A stretch of DNA of 64,000 bases from an uncultured Clostridia bacterium. Its GTDB lineage: Bacteria > Bacillota > Clostridia > Oscillospirales > Ruminococcaceae. Position numbers and translations under genes: made by a program. How positions within the stretch are numbered: position 1 is the first letter of the stretch; every line of letters begins with the position of its first letter. The stretch lies in assembly GCA_947629905.1 (NCBI GenBank), contig CANRFM010000004.1:62001-126000 (forward strand). The letters are read 5' to 3'. Positions 1 through 9,846 of the stretch are shown one piece after another. The notes under the pieces were generated by a model. That model searched no databases. It had not been told where the DNA came from and saw only the letters and a program-made list of their open reading frames with translations.

Positions 1-3000
1 TTTCTCATCCTGTCCAGTGAGGTCGGCACGCTCGATCTTCCGGCGGAGCATATTCTCCAGAAAGACAGACTGCGCCCCGGCAGAATGCTGCTGGTCGATA
101 CCGTGCAGGGCAGGGTGATCGATGATGAAGAGCTGAAAAACTCTTTCGCCTGCCGTCAGCCCTATGGCGAATGGCTCGACAGCAATCTTGTCCGCCTGAA
201 ACAGCTGCACATCCCGAACCATAATATCGAACGTTTCTCCCATGAAAAGCTTGCCCAGATGCAGCGGGCATTCGGGTATACCTATGAGGAGATCCGGGGT
301 TCGATCCTGCCGATGGCAGAAAAAGGGGCAGAACCCATTGCCTCCATGGGGGCAGACAATCCGCTGCCGCCGTTTTCGGGGATGCAGCCGCCGCTGTTTG
401 ACTATTTCCGGCAGCTCTTTGCACAGGTCACGAACCCGCCCTTTGATGCGATCCGGGAAGAAGTCGTGACGGACACCTCGACCTATATCGGTTCAGACGG
501 CAATGTCCTCGTGGAAAATGCGCAAAACTGCCACGTTCTGCGTGTTGACAACCCCATTCTTGCCAACACCGATATGCTCAAGATCAAGTACATGAATGAA
601 CCCGGTCTCAAGACAGAGGTCATCCCGATCACGTATTATAAAAATACTTCCCTGAAAAATGCGATCCGGCAGCTCTTTATCCGTGCGGATAAGGCATACC
701 GGGACGGGGCGAATATCCTGATTTTGTCCGACCGTGAGGTGGATGAGTACCATGTGCCGATCCCGTCGCTGCTTGCTGTTTCGGCTTTGCAGCAGCACCT
801 TGTTGCCACGAGAAAGCGCACGGCGCTGGCACTCATCCTCGAAAGCGCCGAGCCGAGAGAAGTGCACCATTTTGCCACGCTGCTTGGCTACGGGGCTTGT
901 GCAATCAACCCATATCTTGCGCATGAGACCATCCGGGAAATGACCGAGAACGGTGCGCTTGACAAGGACTACTACGCAGCCGAATCGGACTATGATGCCT
1001 GCGTGCTGCATGGCATTGTCAAAATTGCCTCGAAAATGGGTATTTCTACCGTGCAGTCCTATCAGGGTTCCAAGCTGTTTGAAGCGGTCGGTGTGAGCCG
1101 GGAAGTCATTGACGAATACTTCACCGGAACAGTCAGCCGGGTGGGGGGCATTACCCTCAAGGAGATCGGCGAACGGGTGGAAACGCTGCATTCCTCGGCA
1201 TTTGACCCGCTCGGACTGGGCACGGAGACAGAGGTCTCCAGCTTGGGTGCGCACAAAATGCGTGCTGCCCGTGAGGAACACCTCTACCGCCCTGAAACCA
1301 TTCACCTCCTCCAGCAAGCAAGCCGGACGGGGGACTATGAGATCTACAAACAGTATGCCGCTGCCGTCCATGTAGAGGGCAGAAGTATGCAGCTGCGGGA
1401 TATGCTGGAATTTGTCTACCCGGAGGACGGCGGTATTCCGCTCGAAGAAGTCGAACCTGTAGAGACCATTCTGCACCGGTTCAAGACGGGGGCAATGTCC
1501 TACGGTTCAATTTCGCAGGAAGCGCATGAAACGCTTGCGATCGCCATGAACCGCATCGGCGGCAAGTCCAACAGCGGTGAGGGCGGCGAAAGCGAAGAAC
1601 GTCTTGCCACTGCCGGAACCGACCACGATTGCTCCTCTGCCATCAAGCAGGTGGCTTCCGGGCGGTTCGGTGTTACTTCCGAATACCTCGTCAGTGCAAA
1701 GGAATTGCAGATCAAGTGTGCCCAAGGTGCAAAGCCCGGTGAGGGCGGACACCTGCCGGCAGGAAAGGTCTACCCGTGGATCGCCAAGACACGGCACTCC
1801 ACGCCCGGTGTGGGGCTGATCTCACCGCCGCCGCACCATGACATTTACTCCATCGAGGATCTGGCACAGCTTATCTACGACCTGAAAAATGCCAACACGC
1901 AAGCCCGCATTTCCGTTAAGCTCGTTTCCGAAGCCGGTGTCGGCACGGTCGCTGCCGGCGTTGCAAAAGCCGGTGCAGGCGTTGTCTTGATTTCCGGGTA
2001 TGACGGCGGCACGGGTGCAGCGCCTGCGACTTCCATTCACCATGCCGGGCTGCCGTGGGAACTGGGCATTGCGGAAACGCACCAGACGCTCATGATGAAC
2101 GGTCTGCGCTCCCGTGTTGTGGTGGAGACGGACGGCAAGCTCATGACCGGACGGGATGTGCTCGTTGCGGCGCTGCTTGGTGCGGAGGAATACGGCTTTG
2201 CGACTGCACCGCTGGTGACAATGGGCTGCATGATGATGCGTGTCTGCAACCTCGATACCTGCCCGGTCGGCATTGCGACACAGAACCCGGAACTGCGCAA
2301 GCGTTTTTCGGGCAAGCCGGAATATGTCATCAACTTCCTTACCTTTGTAGCGGAGGAACTGCGGGAATACATGGCAAAGCTCGGTGTGCGCACCGTGGAT
2401 GAACTCATCGGCAGAACAGACCTGCTGCGGGTACAGGATACGGAAGCTGGCAGCCGGGAGCATTTAATGGATCTCTCCGCACTGCTCGGCGAGAGCCAGC
2501 CGTGTCATTTTGAACCGAAGGATGCGTATGATTTCAAATTAGAAGAAACCCTCGATGAACGTGTACTCCTGAAAAAAATGCCCCTGACCGGACACAAAAA
2601 GACCATCGAAGTCCATGTTTCCAACACGGACAGAACGTTCGGTACGATGTTCGGTTCGGCACTGACCCGGAAATTCGGCACGGCACTGGAGGACGATACC
2701 TACCACGTGAAGTGCATCGGTTCGGGCGGGCAGAGTTTCGGGTCGTTCATCCCGAAAGGACTGACACTGGAACTTTGCGGCGACAGCAACGACTATTTCG
2801 GCAAGGGGCTGTCCGGCGGCAGACTGATCGTCTACCCGCCTGCCAATGCAGCCTATAAAGCAGAGGAAAACATCATCATCGGCAACGTGGCGCTCTATGG
2901 CGCAACGTCCGGCAAGGCATTCATCAACGGCATTGCCGGAGAACGGTTCGCCGTCCGCAATTCGGGGGCATATGCCGTTGTTGAGGGCGTGGGCGACCAC

Positions 3001-3396
3001 GGCTGCGAATACATGACCGGCGGACGTGTGGTCGTTTTAGGGCGCACGGGGAAGAACTTTGCAGCCGGCATGAGCGGCGGTATCGCCTATGTGCTTGACG
3101 AGAAGAGAGACCTGTATATGCGGCTGAACAAGGAGCTTGTCTCGCTGCAGGAAGTCACGGAAAAGTACGACGTACTCGAACTCAAGACCATGATCGAGGA
3201 ACACGCCGCTGCGACAGGCTCGGAAAAGGCAAAGCGCATTTTAGCCGATTTTACAAATTATCTGCCCTACTTCAAGAAGATCATGCCGCATGACTACGCA
3301 AGAATGCGGCAGGCGATCCTTTCCATGGAGGAAAAGGGTATGCAGACCGAACAGGCGGAGATAGAGGCATTCTATCTGACCGTACACCATGCGTGA
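1..3396 (+). CDS. gltB: Glutamate synthase large subunit, 5' truncated by window edge
   Basis: Open frame continues upstream of the listed ATG to base 1 (FLILSSEVGTLDLPAEHILQKDRLRPGRM...). GltB FMN/Fe-S core visible (GGKSNSGEGGE, KPGEGGHLPAGKV, CNLDTCPVGIATQ) and C-terminal GXGXG-type domain. Confidence 0.95.
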   Translation, partial: FLILSSEVGTLDLPAEHILQKDRLRPGRMLLVDTVQGRVIDDEELKNSFACRQPYGEWLDSNLVRLKQLHIPNHNIERFSHEKLAQMQRAFGYTYEEIRGSILPMAEKGAEPIASMGADNPLPPFSGMQPPLFDYFRQLFAQVTNPPFDAIREEVVTDTSTYIGSDGNVLVENAQNCHVLRVDNPILANTDMLKIKYMNEPGLKTEVIPITYYKNTSLKNAIRQLFIRADKAYRDGANILILSDREVDEYHVPIPSLLAVSALQQHLVATRKRTALALILESAEPREVHHFATLLGYGACAINPYLAHETIREMTENGALDKDYYAAESDYDACVLHGIVKIASKMGISTVQSYQGSKLFEAVGVSREVIDEYFTGTVSRVGGITLKEIGERVETLHSSAFDPLGLGTETEVSSLGAHKMRAAREEHLYRPETIHLLQQASRTGDYEIYKQYAAAVHVEGRSMQLRDMLEFVYPEDGGIPLEEVEPVETILHRFKTGAMSYGSISQEAHETLAIAMNRIGGKSNSGEGGESEERLATAGTDHDCSSAIKQVASGRFGVTSEYLVSAKELQIKCAQGAKPGEGGHLPAGKVYPWIAKTRHSTPGVGLISPPPHHDIYSIEDLAQLIYDLKNANTQARISVKLVSEAGVGTVAAGVAKAGAGVVLISGYDGGTGAAPATSIHHAGLPWELGIAETHQTLMMNGLRSRVVVETDGKLMTGRDVLVAALLGAEEYGFATAPLVTMGCMMMRVCNLDTCPVGIATQNPELRKRFSGKPEYVINFLTFVAEELREYMAKLGVRTVDELIGRTDLLRVQDTEAGSREHLMDLSALLGESQPCHFEPKDAYDFKLEETLDERVLLKKMPLTGHKKTIEVHVSNTDRTFGTMFGSALTRKFGTALEDDTYHVKCIGSGGQSFGSFIPKGLTLELCGDSNDYFGKGLSGGRLIVYPPANAAYKAEENIIIGNVALYGATSGKAFINGIAGERFAVRNSGAYAVVEGVGDHGCEYMTGGRVVVLGRTGKNFAAGMSGGIAYVLDEKRDLYMRLNKELVSLQEVTEKYDVLELKTMIEEHAAATGSEKAKRILADFTNYLPYFKKIMPHDYARMRQAILSMEEKGMQTEQAEIEAFYLTVHHA

Positions 3397-3408
3397 GGAG
3401 GGTTCGCA

Positions 3409-4869
3409 ATGGGAAAACCGACTGGTTTTATGGAATATACCCGTGTCCGGAATTATGACGTTCCGGTCGAGGAGCGTATTCAGAATTTTCAGGAGCTGCA
3501 CAGCCCTCTCCCGGAGAAAACACGCCGGGAACAGGCGGCAAGGTGCATGGACTGCGGTGTGCCGTTCTGTCAGTCGAATTACGGCTGTCCGCTGCATAAT
3601 CTGATCCCGGAGTGGAATGACCTGCTGTACCGGGGCGAATATGACGAGGCAGCAAGACGGCTGCTGATGACGAATAATTTCCCGGAATTTACTTCACGGG
3701 TGTGCCCGGCACTGTGTGAAACGGCTTGCATCTGCGGGCTGCACGGTGACCCGGTGACGACACACGACAACGAGCATTTTATCATTGAGCACGCCTTTGC
3801 AAACGGCTTGGTGAAGCCGAAGCATTCCCCCGTAAAGAGCGAAAAGCGGGTGGCTGTCATTGGTTCCGGTCCGGCAGGGCTGGCGGCTGCCGATCAGCTT
3901 TCGGGGCGGGGGCATAGTGTCACAGTGTTTGAGCGTTCCGACAGGGTGGGCGGCTTGCTGATGTACGGCATCCCGAATATGAAGCTTGACAAATCTGTCA
4001 TCGACCGCCGCATCGCTTTGATGAAAGAAGCAGGTGTAGAATTCCGCACGAATATGGACATCGGGCGGGACGTGGCAGCATCTAAGGTGCTGAAAAAATT
4101 CGATGCGGTCATTTTAGCCTGTGGGGCATCACACCCGAGAGATCTGGATGCACCCGGTCGGGATGCGGAGGGAATTTACTTTGCGGTGGATTACCTGACG
4201 GTCGCTACCAAAACGCTCCTGAGCGGTGCCGACCCGGCAGATGCGCCGGTGACTGCCAAGGACAAAAAAGTTATCGTGGTCGGCGGCGGTGACACGGGCA
4301 ACGACTGCGTGGGGACAGCGATCCGGCAGGGAGCTGCCTCCGTGACACAGCTCGAAATGATGCCGAAGCTCCCGGACGTGCGGGCGGAAAATAACCCCTA
4401 CCCGGAATATCCGAGGGTGTGCAAGACGGACTACGGACAGGAGGAAGCGATTGCCGTATTCGGCAGTGACCCGAGAATTTACGAGACGACCATCCGGGAA
4501 TTTCTCAAGGATGAAAACGGGAAACTCCGGGGTGTGCGGCTGGTGAAGGTGCATTTCGAGACGAACCCGGAGACGGGCAGACGGGAAATGATCTACGGCG
4601 AGGAAAGTGAAATGGAAGCCGATCTGGTGCTGATCGCTGCCGGATTCTTAGGGGCAGAGCAGTATGTGGCAGATGCGTTCGGGGCTGAACTGGACGGGAG
4701 AACGAATGTAGCTACACTTGGCGGTTCGCACGTGACAGCTGTCCCGAAAGTATTCACTGCCGGCGATATGCACAGGGGGCAGTCGCTTGTCGTGCGGGCA
4801 ATTGCTGACGGCAGAGCTGCCGCAAAGGAAGTGGATGAATTTTTGATGGGGTATACCAATTTAACATAA
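3409..4869 (+). CDS. gltD: Glutamate synthase small subunit
   Basis: N-terminal Cys clusters (CMDCGVPFCQSNYGCPLHN), FAD motif VIGSGPAGLAAADQL, NADPH motif VVGGGDTGNDC; directly downstream of gltB. Confidence 0.95.
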   Translation: MGKPTGFMEYTRVRNYDVPVEERIQNFQELHSPLPEKTRREQAARCMDCGVPFCQSNYGCPLHNLIPEWNDLLYRGEYDEAARRLLMTNNFPEFTSRVCPALCETACICGLHGDPVTTHDNEHFIIEHAFANGLVKPKHSPVKSEKRVAVIGSGPAGLAAADQLSGRGHSVTVFERSDRVGGLLMYGIPNMKLDKSVIDRRIALMKEAGVEFRTNMDIGRDVAASKVLKKFDAVILACGASHPRDLDAPGRDAEGIYFAVDYLTVATKTLLSGADPADAPVTAKDKKVIVVGGGDTGNDCVGTAIRQGAASVTQLEMMPKLPDVRAENNPYPEYPRVCKTDYGQEEAIAVFGSDPRIYETTIREFLKDENGKLRGVRLVKVHFETNPETGRREMIYGEESEMEADLVLIAAGFLGAEQYVADAFGAELDGRTNVATLGGSHVTAVPKVFTAGDMHRGQSLVVRAIADGRAAAKEVDEFLMGYTNLT

Positions 4870-4879
4870 GGGAAACAGG

Positions 4880-4912
4880 CTTCCGGTGCAGCTTGCGGTG
4901 CTGCACTGGAAG
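4880..4912 (+). terminator. 13-bp stem-loop downstream of gltD without a clear U-tract
   Basis: CTTCCGGTGCAGC-TTGCGGT-GCTGCACTGGAAG, one G.U pair; only 11 nt after the gltD stop. Confidence 0.45.
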
Positions 4913-5070
4913 TCTGCCATACGGCGGGTTGTGCAAAGTGACGGAAAAAACACCCGGAAACCATGCCGGATGTGCCTGAAAAAGGGGCTCTTCCGTACAA
5001 AATCCATAAAAACTACACATAGTTACCGTTTTGTAACAAATGAGAAAAAGCGTTATTTTTTACGTCATTG

Positions 5071-5100
5071 TGCACAAAAAATCAGTGCTGCATTTGTGCA
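5071..5100. promoter_or_regulatory. Inverted repeat TGCACAAA-N14-TTTGTGCA upstream of the LacI-family gene
   Basis: Perfect 8-bp arms, 36 nt upstream of the candidate -35; same arms recur at 14372..14400. Confidence 0.5.
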
Positions 5101-5136
5101 TAAGCTTCAAAAAAAATGAAAGAATGGATGAAAGCA

Positions 5137-5165
5137 TTGACTTTTTGCGCAGAGTGTTGTATATT
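5137..5165 (+). promoter_or_regulatory. Candidate sigma-A promoter for the LacI-family regulator
   Basis: TTGACT-N17-TATATT. Confidence 0.55.
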
Positions 5166-5236
5166 TATTTTAGTGAAAGCAAGCACTATGCCCTGCGGTA
5201 TTTCGCAGGGAGGAAGACGGGGTGACAGTGTAGCAA

Positions 5237-6232
5237 ATGGTTTCGATCAAAGATATTGCGCAGGTATGCGGAGTTTCTACAGCGACCGTGAGCAAGGCAC
5301 TGAACAACCGTGAGGATGTGAATATTGCGACAAGAGAACGTGTGCAGGAGGTTGCAAGGCAGCTCGGTTATCTGCCGAATGCCACAGCACGTGCTTTGAA
5401 AACCAACAAGACCTATAATATAGGTATTCTGCTGGCGGACAAGGCGGGCAGCGGTCTGAATCACTACTTCTTCGCTTCCATTCTCGACAGCTTCAAGGTG
5501 GTTATGGAACGGAACGGCTACGACCTGACGTTTATCAGCAACCAGAAAAATTCCTACTACGAACATTGCCTTTACCGGAGCGTGGATGGCGTTCTTGCGG
5601 CGTGTGTCGATTTTGACTCCGCCGAGATACAGGAACTGCTCGGTAGCAGCCTTCCGGTCGTTTCGGTAGACCATGTGAGTGACGGGAAATATGCAGTGGT
5701 TTCCGATAATGCGCAGGGCATCCGTTCAGCAGTCGAATATGTACTGCAAATGGGACATACCCGGCTTGCTTATATCTATGGTGAGGAATCACAGGTCACG
5801 GCGGCACGCAGAAATGCGTTCTGCGAGGTGCTTGCGGAACATCACCATGAAGTGGACGGCAGTATGCTGCTGGAGGGGAAATATCTCCATTCGGCACTTG
5901 CATATGAACTGACCACGCAGCTTCTCCGGAAATTGCAGCCAACCTGCATTTTCTATCCCGATGATATCAGTGCCGTTGCAGGGATGCAGGCAATACGGGA
6001 TGCCGATCTTGTGGTAGGCGGTGAGGTCTCCGTCGTTGGATTTGACGGAAATCCGCTTTTGCAGATGGCAGGTCCGTACCTGACAACTGTCCGGCAGAAT
6101 ACCAAGAAGATCGGAGAGCGTGCGGCAGCATTGATGATCCGGCTGCTTCAGAAAGAAGAAATTCCTGAAAGCGAACGCATCTGTACGGTGCGGACTGAAT
6201 TGCTGAAAGGAAAGACCGTGGCACGCCTTTGA
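5237..6232 (+). CDS. LacI-family transcriptional regulator
   Basis: N-terminal HTH VSIKDIAQVCGVSTATVSKALNNREDVNIATRERVQEVARQLGYLPN and periplasmic-binding-like sensor domain. Confidence 0.93.
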   Translation: MVSIKDIAQVCGVSTATVSKALNNREDVNIATRERVQEVARQLGYLPNATARALKTNKTYNIGILLADKAGSGLNHYFFASILDSFKVVMERNGYDLTFISNQKNSYYEHCLYRSVDGVLAACVDFDSAEIQELLGSSLPVVSVDHVSDGKYAVVSDNAQGIRSAVEYVLQMGHTRLAYIYGEESQVTAARRNAFCEVLAEHHHEVDGSMLLEGKYLHSALAYELTTQLLRKLQPTCIFYPDDISAVAGMQAIRDADLVVGGEVSVVGFDGNPLLQMAGPYLTTVRQNTKKIGERAAALMIRLLQKEEIPESERICTVRTELLKGKTVARL

Positions 6233-6250
6233 CCGTGCCGAAACCCAAGC

Positions 6251-6279
6251 ATATTATATTTCACAAGGAAATATAATAT
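6251..6279. promoter_or_regulatory. Perfect 12-bp inverted repeat / stem-loop between regulator and SBP genes
   Basis: ATATTATATTTC-ACAAG-GAAATATAATAT. Confidence 0.6.
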
Positions 6280-6304
6280 ATATATCTTAAGGAGGAAAAT
6301 ACCA

Positions 6305-7723
6305 ATGAGCAAATTGACAAGAACACTGGCTCTGCTCGCTGTTCTGGCTATGTCTGCTACTGCATTCACAGCTTGTAATGGTGGCAGCGAGTCCAGCAAC
6401 GACAGCAGTTCCGCTACCGAGAGTTCCGCTGATGAAAGTTCCGCAGATGAGAGCTCCGCAGATGAGAGCTCCGCAGATGAGAGTTCCGATGAGGAAAGCT
6501 CTGGCGAGGAGACACCTTCCGCTGATCTGACTGATGATGATCCTACACTGAGCATCGTTGCATGGAACACCAACGACCTCGGCCCGATGATGGAGCTGTA
6601 CGGTAATGATGCAGTTCAGTATGTAAACTGCGGCGACTCCGGCGGAGATGCTTCCACAAAGTATGCATCTTTCCTGGGTTCTGGCGTTGACATCGACCTG
6701 TTCGTTGCAGAAGCAGGCTGGATCCTGAACTACATCAATGATGAGTACGCTCTGCCGGTTTCCGAGCTGGGCCTCACCAAGGATGACTACAAGGATGCTT
6801 ATCAGTACACTGTAGACGTTGCTACCAACGAGAACGGCGACCTGATGGGTTGCTCTTGGCAGGCAGCAGCAGGCGGCTGGGCTTACAACACTGACATCGC
6901 TAAGGAGCAGCTCGGCATCGAGTCTCCGGAGGATATGCAGGCAGCTGTTGCTGACTGGGATAAGTTCGAGGAGACTGCTGGCAAGCTGAAGGATGCTACA
7001 GGCGGCAGCGTATACATGACCTGCTCTCTGGGTGGTATGTGGCAGTGCTACTCCACAGCTATCGACAGTGCATGGGTTGAAGACGGCGTGATCAACACAG
7101 CAACCGCTAAGGACTTTGCTGAGATGGCAAAGAAGTATGTTGACAACGGCTATGTAAATCCTGACATTGCACAGTGGGATGGTGACTGGTACAACTATGG
7201 TCTGGACGGCAAGTGCCTCGGCTACTTCTTCTCCACATGGTGCCTGACTGAGGGTGCTCAGCTGGAGGGTAACTGCGGTACTGACGGTAACTGGAACATC
7301 GTTGTAGGTCCGCAGGAATACTTCTGGGGCGGTTCTTGGCTCTGCGTTGCAAAGACCATCAACACCAAGGCTACTGCTGCTGACTTCATCAGATACTTCA
7401 CTGTAAACAAGGATTCCATGAAGGAATACGCTCTGAAGAGCGGCGACTTTGTAAACAACAAGGTTGCTATGTCTGAGATCGTAGAAGAGGGATCCAACTC
7501 CAACCCGCTGCTGGGCGGTCAGGATCAGTTCGCTGTACTGACTGGCGTTGCTGATGGCATCAACATGAGCGACTCTATCACCAAGTACGACCAGAGTCTG
7601 AAGGATAGCTTCCTGAACACGCTGAAGGATGAGGTTGCTACTACAGATGTAGACACCATCATCTCTGACTTCCTGAAGGATGCAACATCTAAGAACACTG
7701 ACCTGTCTGCTCCTGAGGCATAA
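6305..7723 (+). CDS. Carbohydrate ABC transporter substrate-binding lipoprotein
   Basis: Lipoprotein signal (LLAVLAMSATAFTAC), Ser/Asp/Glu-rich linker, extracellular SBP-type body; followed by two permease genes. Confidence 0.9.
   Translation: MSKLTRTLALLAVLAMSATAFTACNGGSESSNDSSSATESSADESSADESSADESSADESSDEESSGEETPSADLTDDDPTLSIVAWNTNDLGPMMELYGNDAVQYVNCGDSGGDASTKYASFLGSGVDIDLFVAEAGWILNYINDEYALPVSELGLTKDDYKDAYQYTVDVATNENGDLMGCSWQAAAGGWAYNTDIAKEQLGIESPEDMQAAVADWDKFEETAGKLKDATGGSVYMTCSLGGMWQCYSTAIDSAWVEDGVINTATAKDFAEMAKKYVDNGYVNPDIAQWDGDWYNYGLDGKCLGYFFSTWCLTEGAQLEGNCGTDGNWNIVVGPQEYFWGGSWLCVAKTINTKATAADFIRYFTVNKDSMKEYALKSGDFVNNKVAMSEIVEEGSNSNPLLGGQDQFAVLTGVADGINMSDSITKYDQSLKDSFLNTLKDEVATTDVDTIISDFLKDATSKNTDLSAPEA
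6419..6491 (+). repeat. 15-bp coding tandem repeat (SSADE) in the lipoprotein linker
   Basis: Protein reads ESSADESSADESSADESSADESSDEESS; DNA units are near identical (GAGAGCTCCGCAGAT). Confidence 0.85.
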
Positions 7724-7764
7724 GCCCCTCTGGTTCAAACCGGAAATCAAATACTAAATATGTC

Positions 7765-7793
7765 GCCTGTGGGGGTATTCTGCCCCCATAGGC
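7765..7793 (+). promoter_or_regulatory. Intercistronic GC-rich stem-loop between SBP and permease genes
   Basis: GCCTGTGGGGG-TATTCTG-CCCCCATAGGC, no following T-run. Confidence 0.65.
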
Positions 7794-7830
7794 AACATCT
7801 TGTAAATTCATGTTGAGAGGGTGAAAAGCA

Positions 7831-8859
7831 ATGGCTTCAGCTGCACAGCGTCGCATTAAATCTATCAGTTATGCCAAATATGGATATATGTTCATTGCAC
7901 CTTTTTTCCTTGTGTATGCCTTTTTCCAGATTTGGCCTCTAATCTACACCTTTATTTTGTCTTTCAAGGGCAACCAGTCCAACTGTGATGCGTGGGTAGG
8001 GCTTGATAACTATACCACGATCCTCCTCGGACAAGGTCTTGCTGCCGGTGCTGCCAACGTCAAGGCAGAATTTTTACAGGCACTCGGACAGACCTTTATT
8101 CTGTGGTTCGGTAACTTTGTACCGCAGATCCTGCTGTCTCTGCTGCTTGCTGTATGGTTTACAGATGCAAAAATCAAACTCCCGGGCAAGGGATTTTTCA
8201 AAGTAGTCATGTATATGCCGAATATCATCACGGCTGCATCCGTTGCAGCTCTGTATGTAAACCTCTTCGGCGATTCCGAGCGTTACTTCATCAACGCTTT
8301 GCTGATGCATGGCTTTGGCATGGAGAATCCGATCAAGTTCCTTTCCACAGCATCCTCGGCTCGTGCTTTGGTTATGTTCATTCAGACATGGCTGTGGTTT
8401 GGTAATACCATGATCATGCTCATGTCCGGTATCATGGGTATCAACCCGTCTCTGTTCGAGGCTGCCGATATCGACGGTGCAAACTCGACACAGATCTTCT
8501 TCAAGGTAACTCTGCCTCTGCTGCAGCCTATCATGGTGTACACACTCGTTACTTCCATGATCGGTGGTTTGCAGATGTTCGATATTCCTTACCTGCTGAG
8601 AACCGGTTCCCAGTATAGTAAAAATCTGGAAACGGTTGCAGTTTTCGTGTATGCAAACTTCAACAACGGTCCTGCCAATGTATCCAACTATGGTCTGGCG
8701 GGCGCTGCGTCAATGATCATTTTCGTCATTACGGCAATTCTTGGCTCTATCACGTTCTATATGAACCGTGACAAGGACGAGATCGCTAAGAAGAAGCAGC
8801 GCAAGAGAGCTGAAAAGCAGTACAAAGCTAAGATGAAGCAGGGAGGGTTGACGCTATGA
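7831..8859 (+). CDS. Sugar ABC transporter permease (MalF/UgpA type)
   Basis: Multiple TM segments; EAA-like motif EAADIDGANSTQIFFKVTLPLLQP. Confidence 0.92.
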   Translation: MASAAQRRIKSISYAKYGYMFIAPFFLVYAFFQIWPLIYTFILSFKGNQSNCDAWVGLDNYTTILLGQGLAAGAANVKAEFLQALGQTFILWFGNFVPQILLSLLLAVWFTDAKIKLPGKGFFKVVMYMPNIITAASVAALYVNLFGDSERYFINALLMHGFGMENPIKFLSTASSARALVMFIQTWLWFGNTMIMLMSGIMGINPSLFEAADIDGANSTQIFFKVTLPLLQPIMVYTLVTSMIGGLQMFDIPYLLRTGSQYSKNLETVAVFVYANFNNGPANVSNYGLAGAASMIIFVITAILGSITFYMNRDKDEIAKKKQRKRAEKQYKAKMKQGGLTL

Positions 8860-9785
8860 GTAAAAAGGACATTTATGCTCAGCCCAAGGATAATTATCAT
8901 GCAAAGATCATTGCGAAATCCGCTGCAGTATTCATTGTGTGTATTTTGCTGACTTTGCTGTGCCTTGTGCCGATCTACATTCTGATCGTCAATGCAACAC
9001 ATACGTCTGAGGAACTCCGGAGAAACGCTTCACAGTTCTTCCCCGGCAGTGCCTTGATGACGAACATTAACTTCCTGCTGCAAAAGCTTCCTGAGGACGC
9101 AAGCCGTACGGACAAGAATACAGCTATGATGTATGCAGGTTCGTTCAATGTTGTAACTGGTTACTTAAACTCGTTGATCATTGCAGGCTGTACTACGCTG
9201 TTGACGGTATTCTTCTCCGCTATGACAGCTTACGGTCTGACGGTCTATGATTTCAAACTCAGCGGTCCGGCTTATACGTTCATCATCGCTGTTATGATGA
9301 TCCCGGTTCAGGTATCTTCGGCTGGTTTCGTAAACTTCATGTATCAGCTCAACCTGATCAATAGCTTCATCCCGCTGATCGTTCCGGCAATTGCAGCACC
9401 TGCGGTCATCTTCTTCATGAAGTCGTACATGAAGTCGAGCTTCCCGCTGGACATCGTGGAGGCTTCCCGAATTGACGGCTGCGGCGAGTATCGGACATTC
9501 CTGACAATTGCACTTCCTATGATGAAGCCCGCAATTGCAGTTCAGGCGATTTTCGCTTTCGTTGCAAACTGGAACAACTACTACACGCAGAACATGATCC
9601 TCAAGGATCAGAACAAGAAGACGATCCCGATCATGGTTTCCGCCATCCTGGGCTTCGACAGAACACCGAACTATGGTGTAAACTACCTGTGCGTATGTCT
9701 GTCTATTCTGCCGATCGTTATTGTTTACTTCTGCCTGTCTAAGTTCATCATCGCCGGTGTTGCACTCGGCGGTGTCAAGGAGTAA
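8856..9785 (+). CDS. Sugar ABC transporter permease (MalG/UgpE type)
   Basis: Overlaps previous gene by 4 bp; EAA-like motif EASRIDGCGEYRTFLTIALPMMKP. Confidence 0.92.
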   Translation: MSKKDIYAQPKDNYHAKIIAKSAAVFIVCILLTLLCLVPIYILIVNATHTSEELRRNASQFFPGSALMTNINFLLQKLPEDASRTDKNTAMMYAGSFNVVTGYLNSLIIAGCTTLLTVFFSAMTAYGLTVYDFKLSGPAYTFIIAVMMIPVQVSSAGFVNFMYQLNLINSFIPLIVPAIAAPAVIFFMKSYMKSSFPLDIVEASRIDGCGEYRTFLTIALPMMKPAIAVQAIFAFVANWNNYYTQNMILKDQNKKTIPIMVSAILGFDRTPNYGVNYLCVCLSILPIVIVYFCLSKFIIAGVALGGVKE

Positions 9786-9814
9786 TCACTCCAAATTCGC
9801 AAAACATCAATTTA

Positions 9815-9846
9815 CCCCCTGTCGTTTCCGGCAGGGGGCTTTTTTT
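9815..9846. terminator. Intrinsic terminator between convergent genes
   Basis: CCCCCTGTCG-TTTC-CGGCAGGGGG followed by CTTTTTTT. Confidence 0.85.

Noticed and set aside
6287-7750. 487-aa minus-strand ORF
   Set aside because: Antisense to the substrate-binding lipoprotein; repeats such as LICGALICGALICG merely mirror the sense SSADE repeat.
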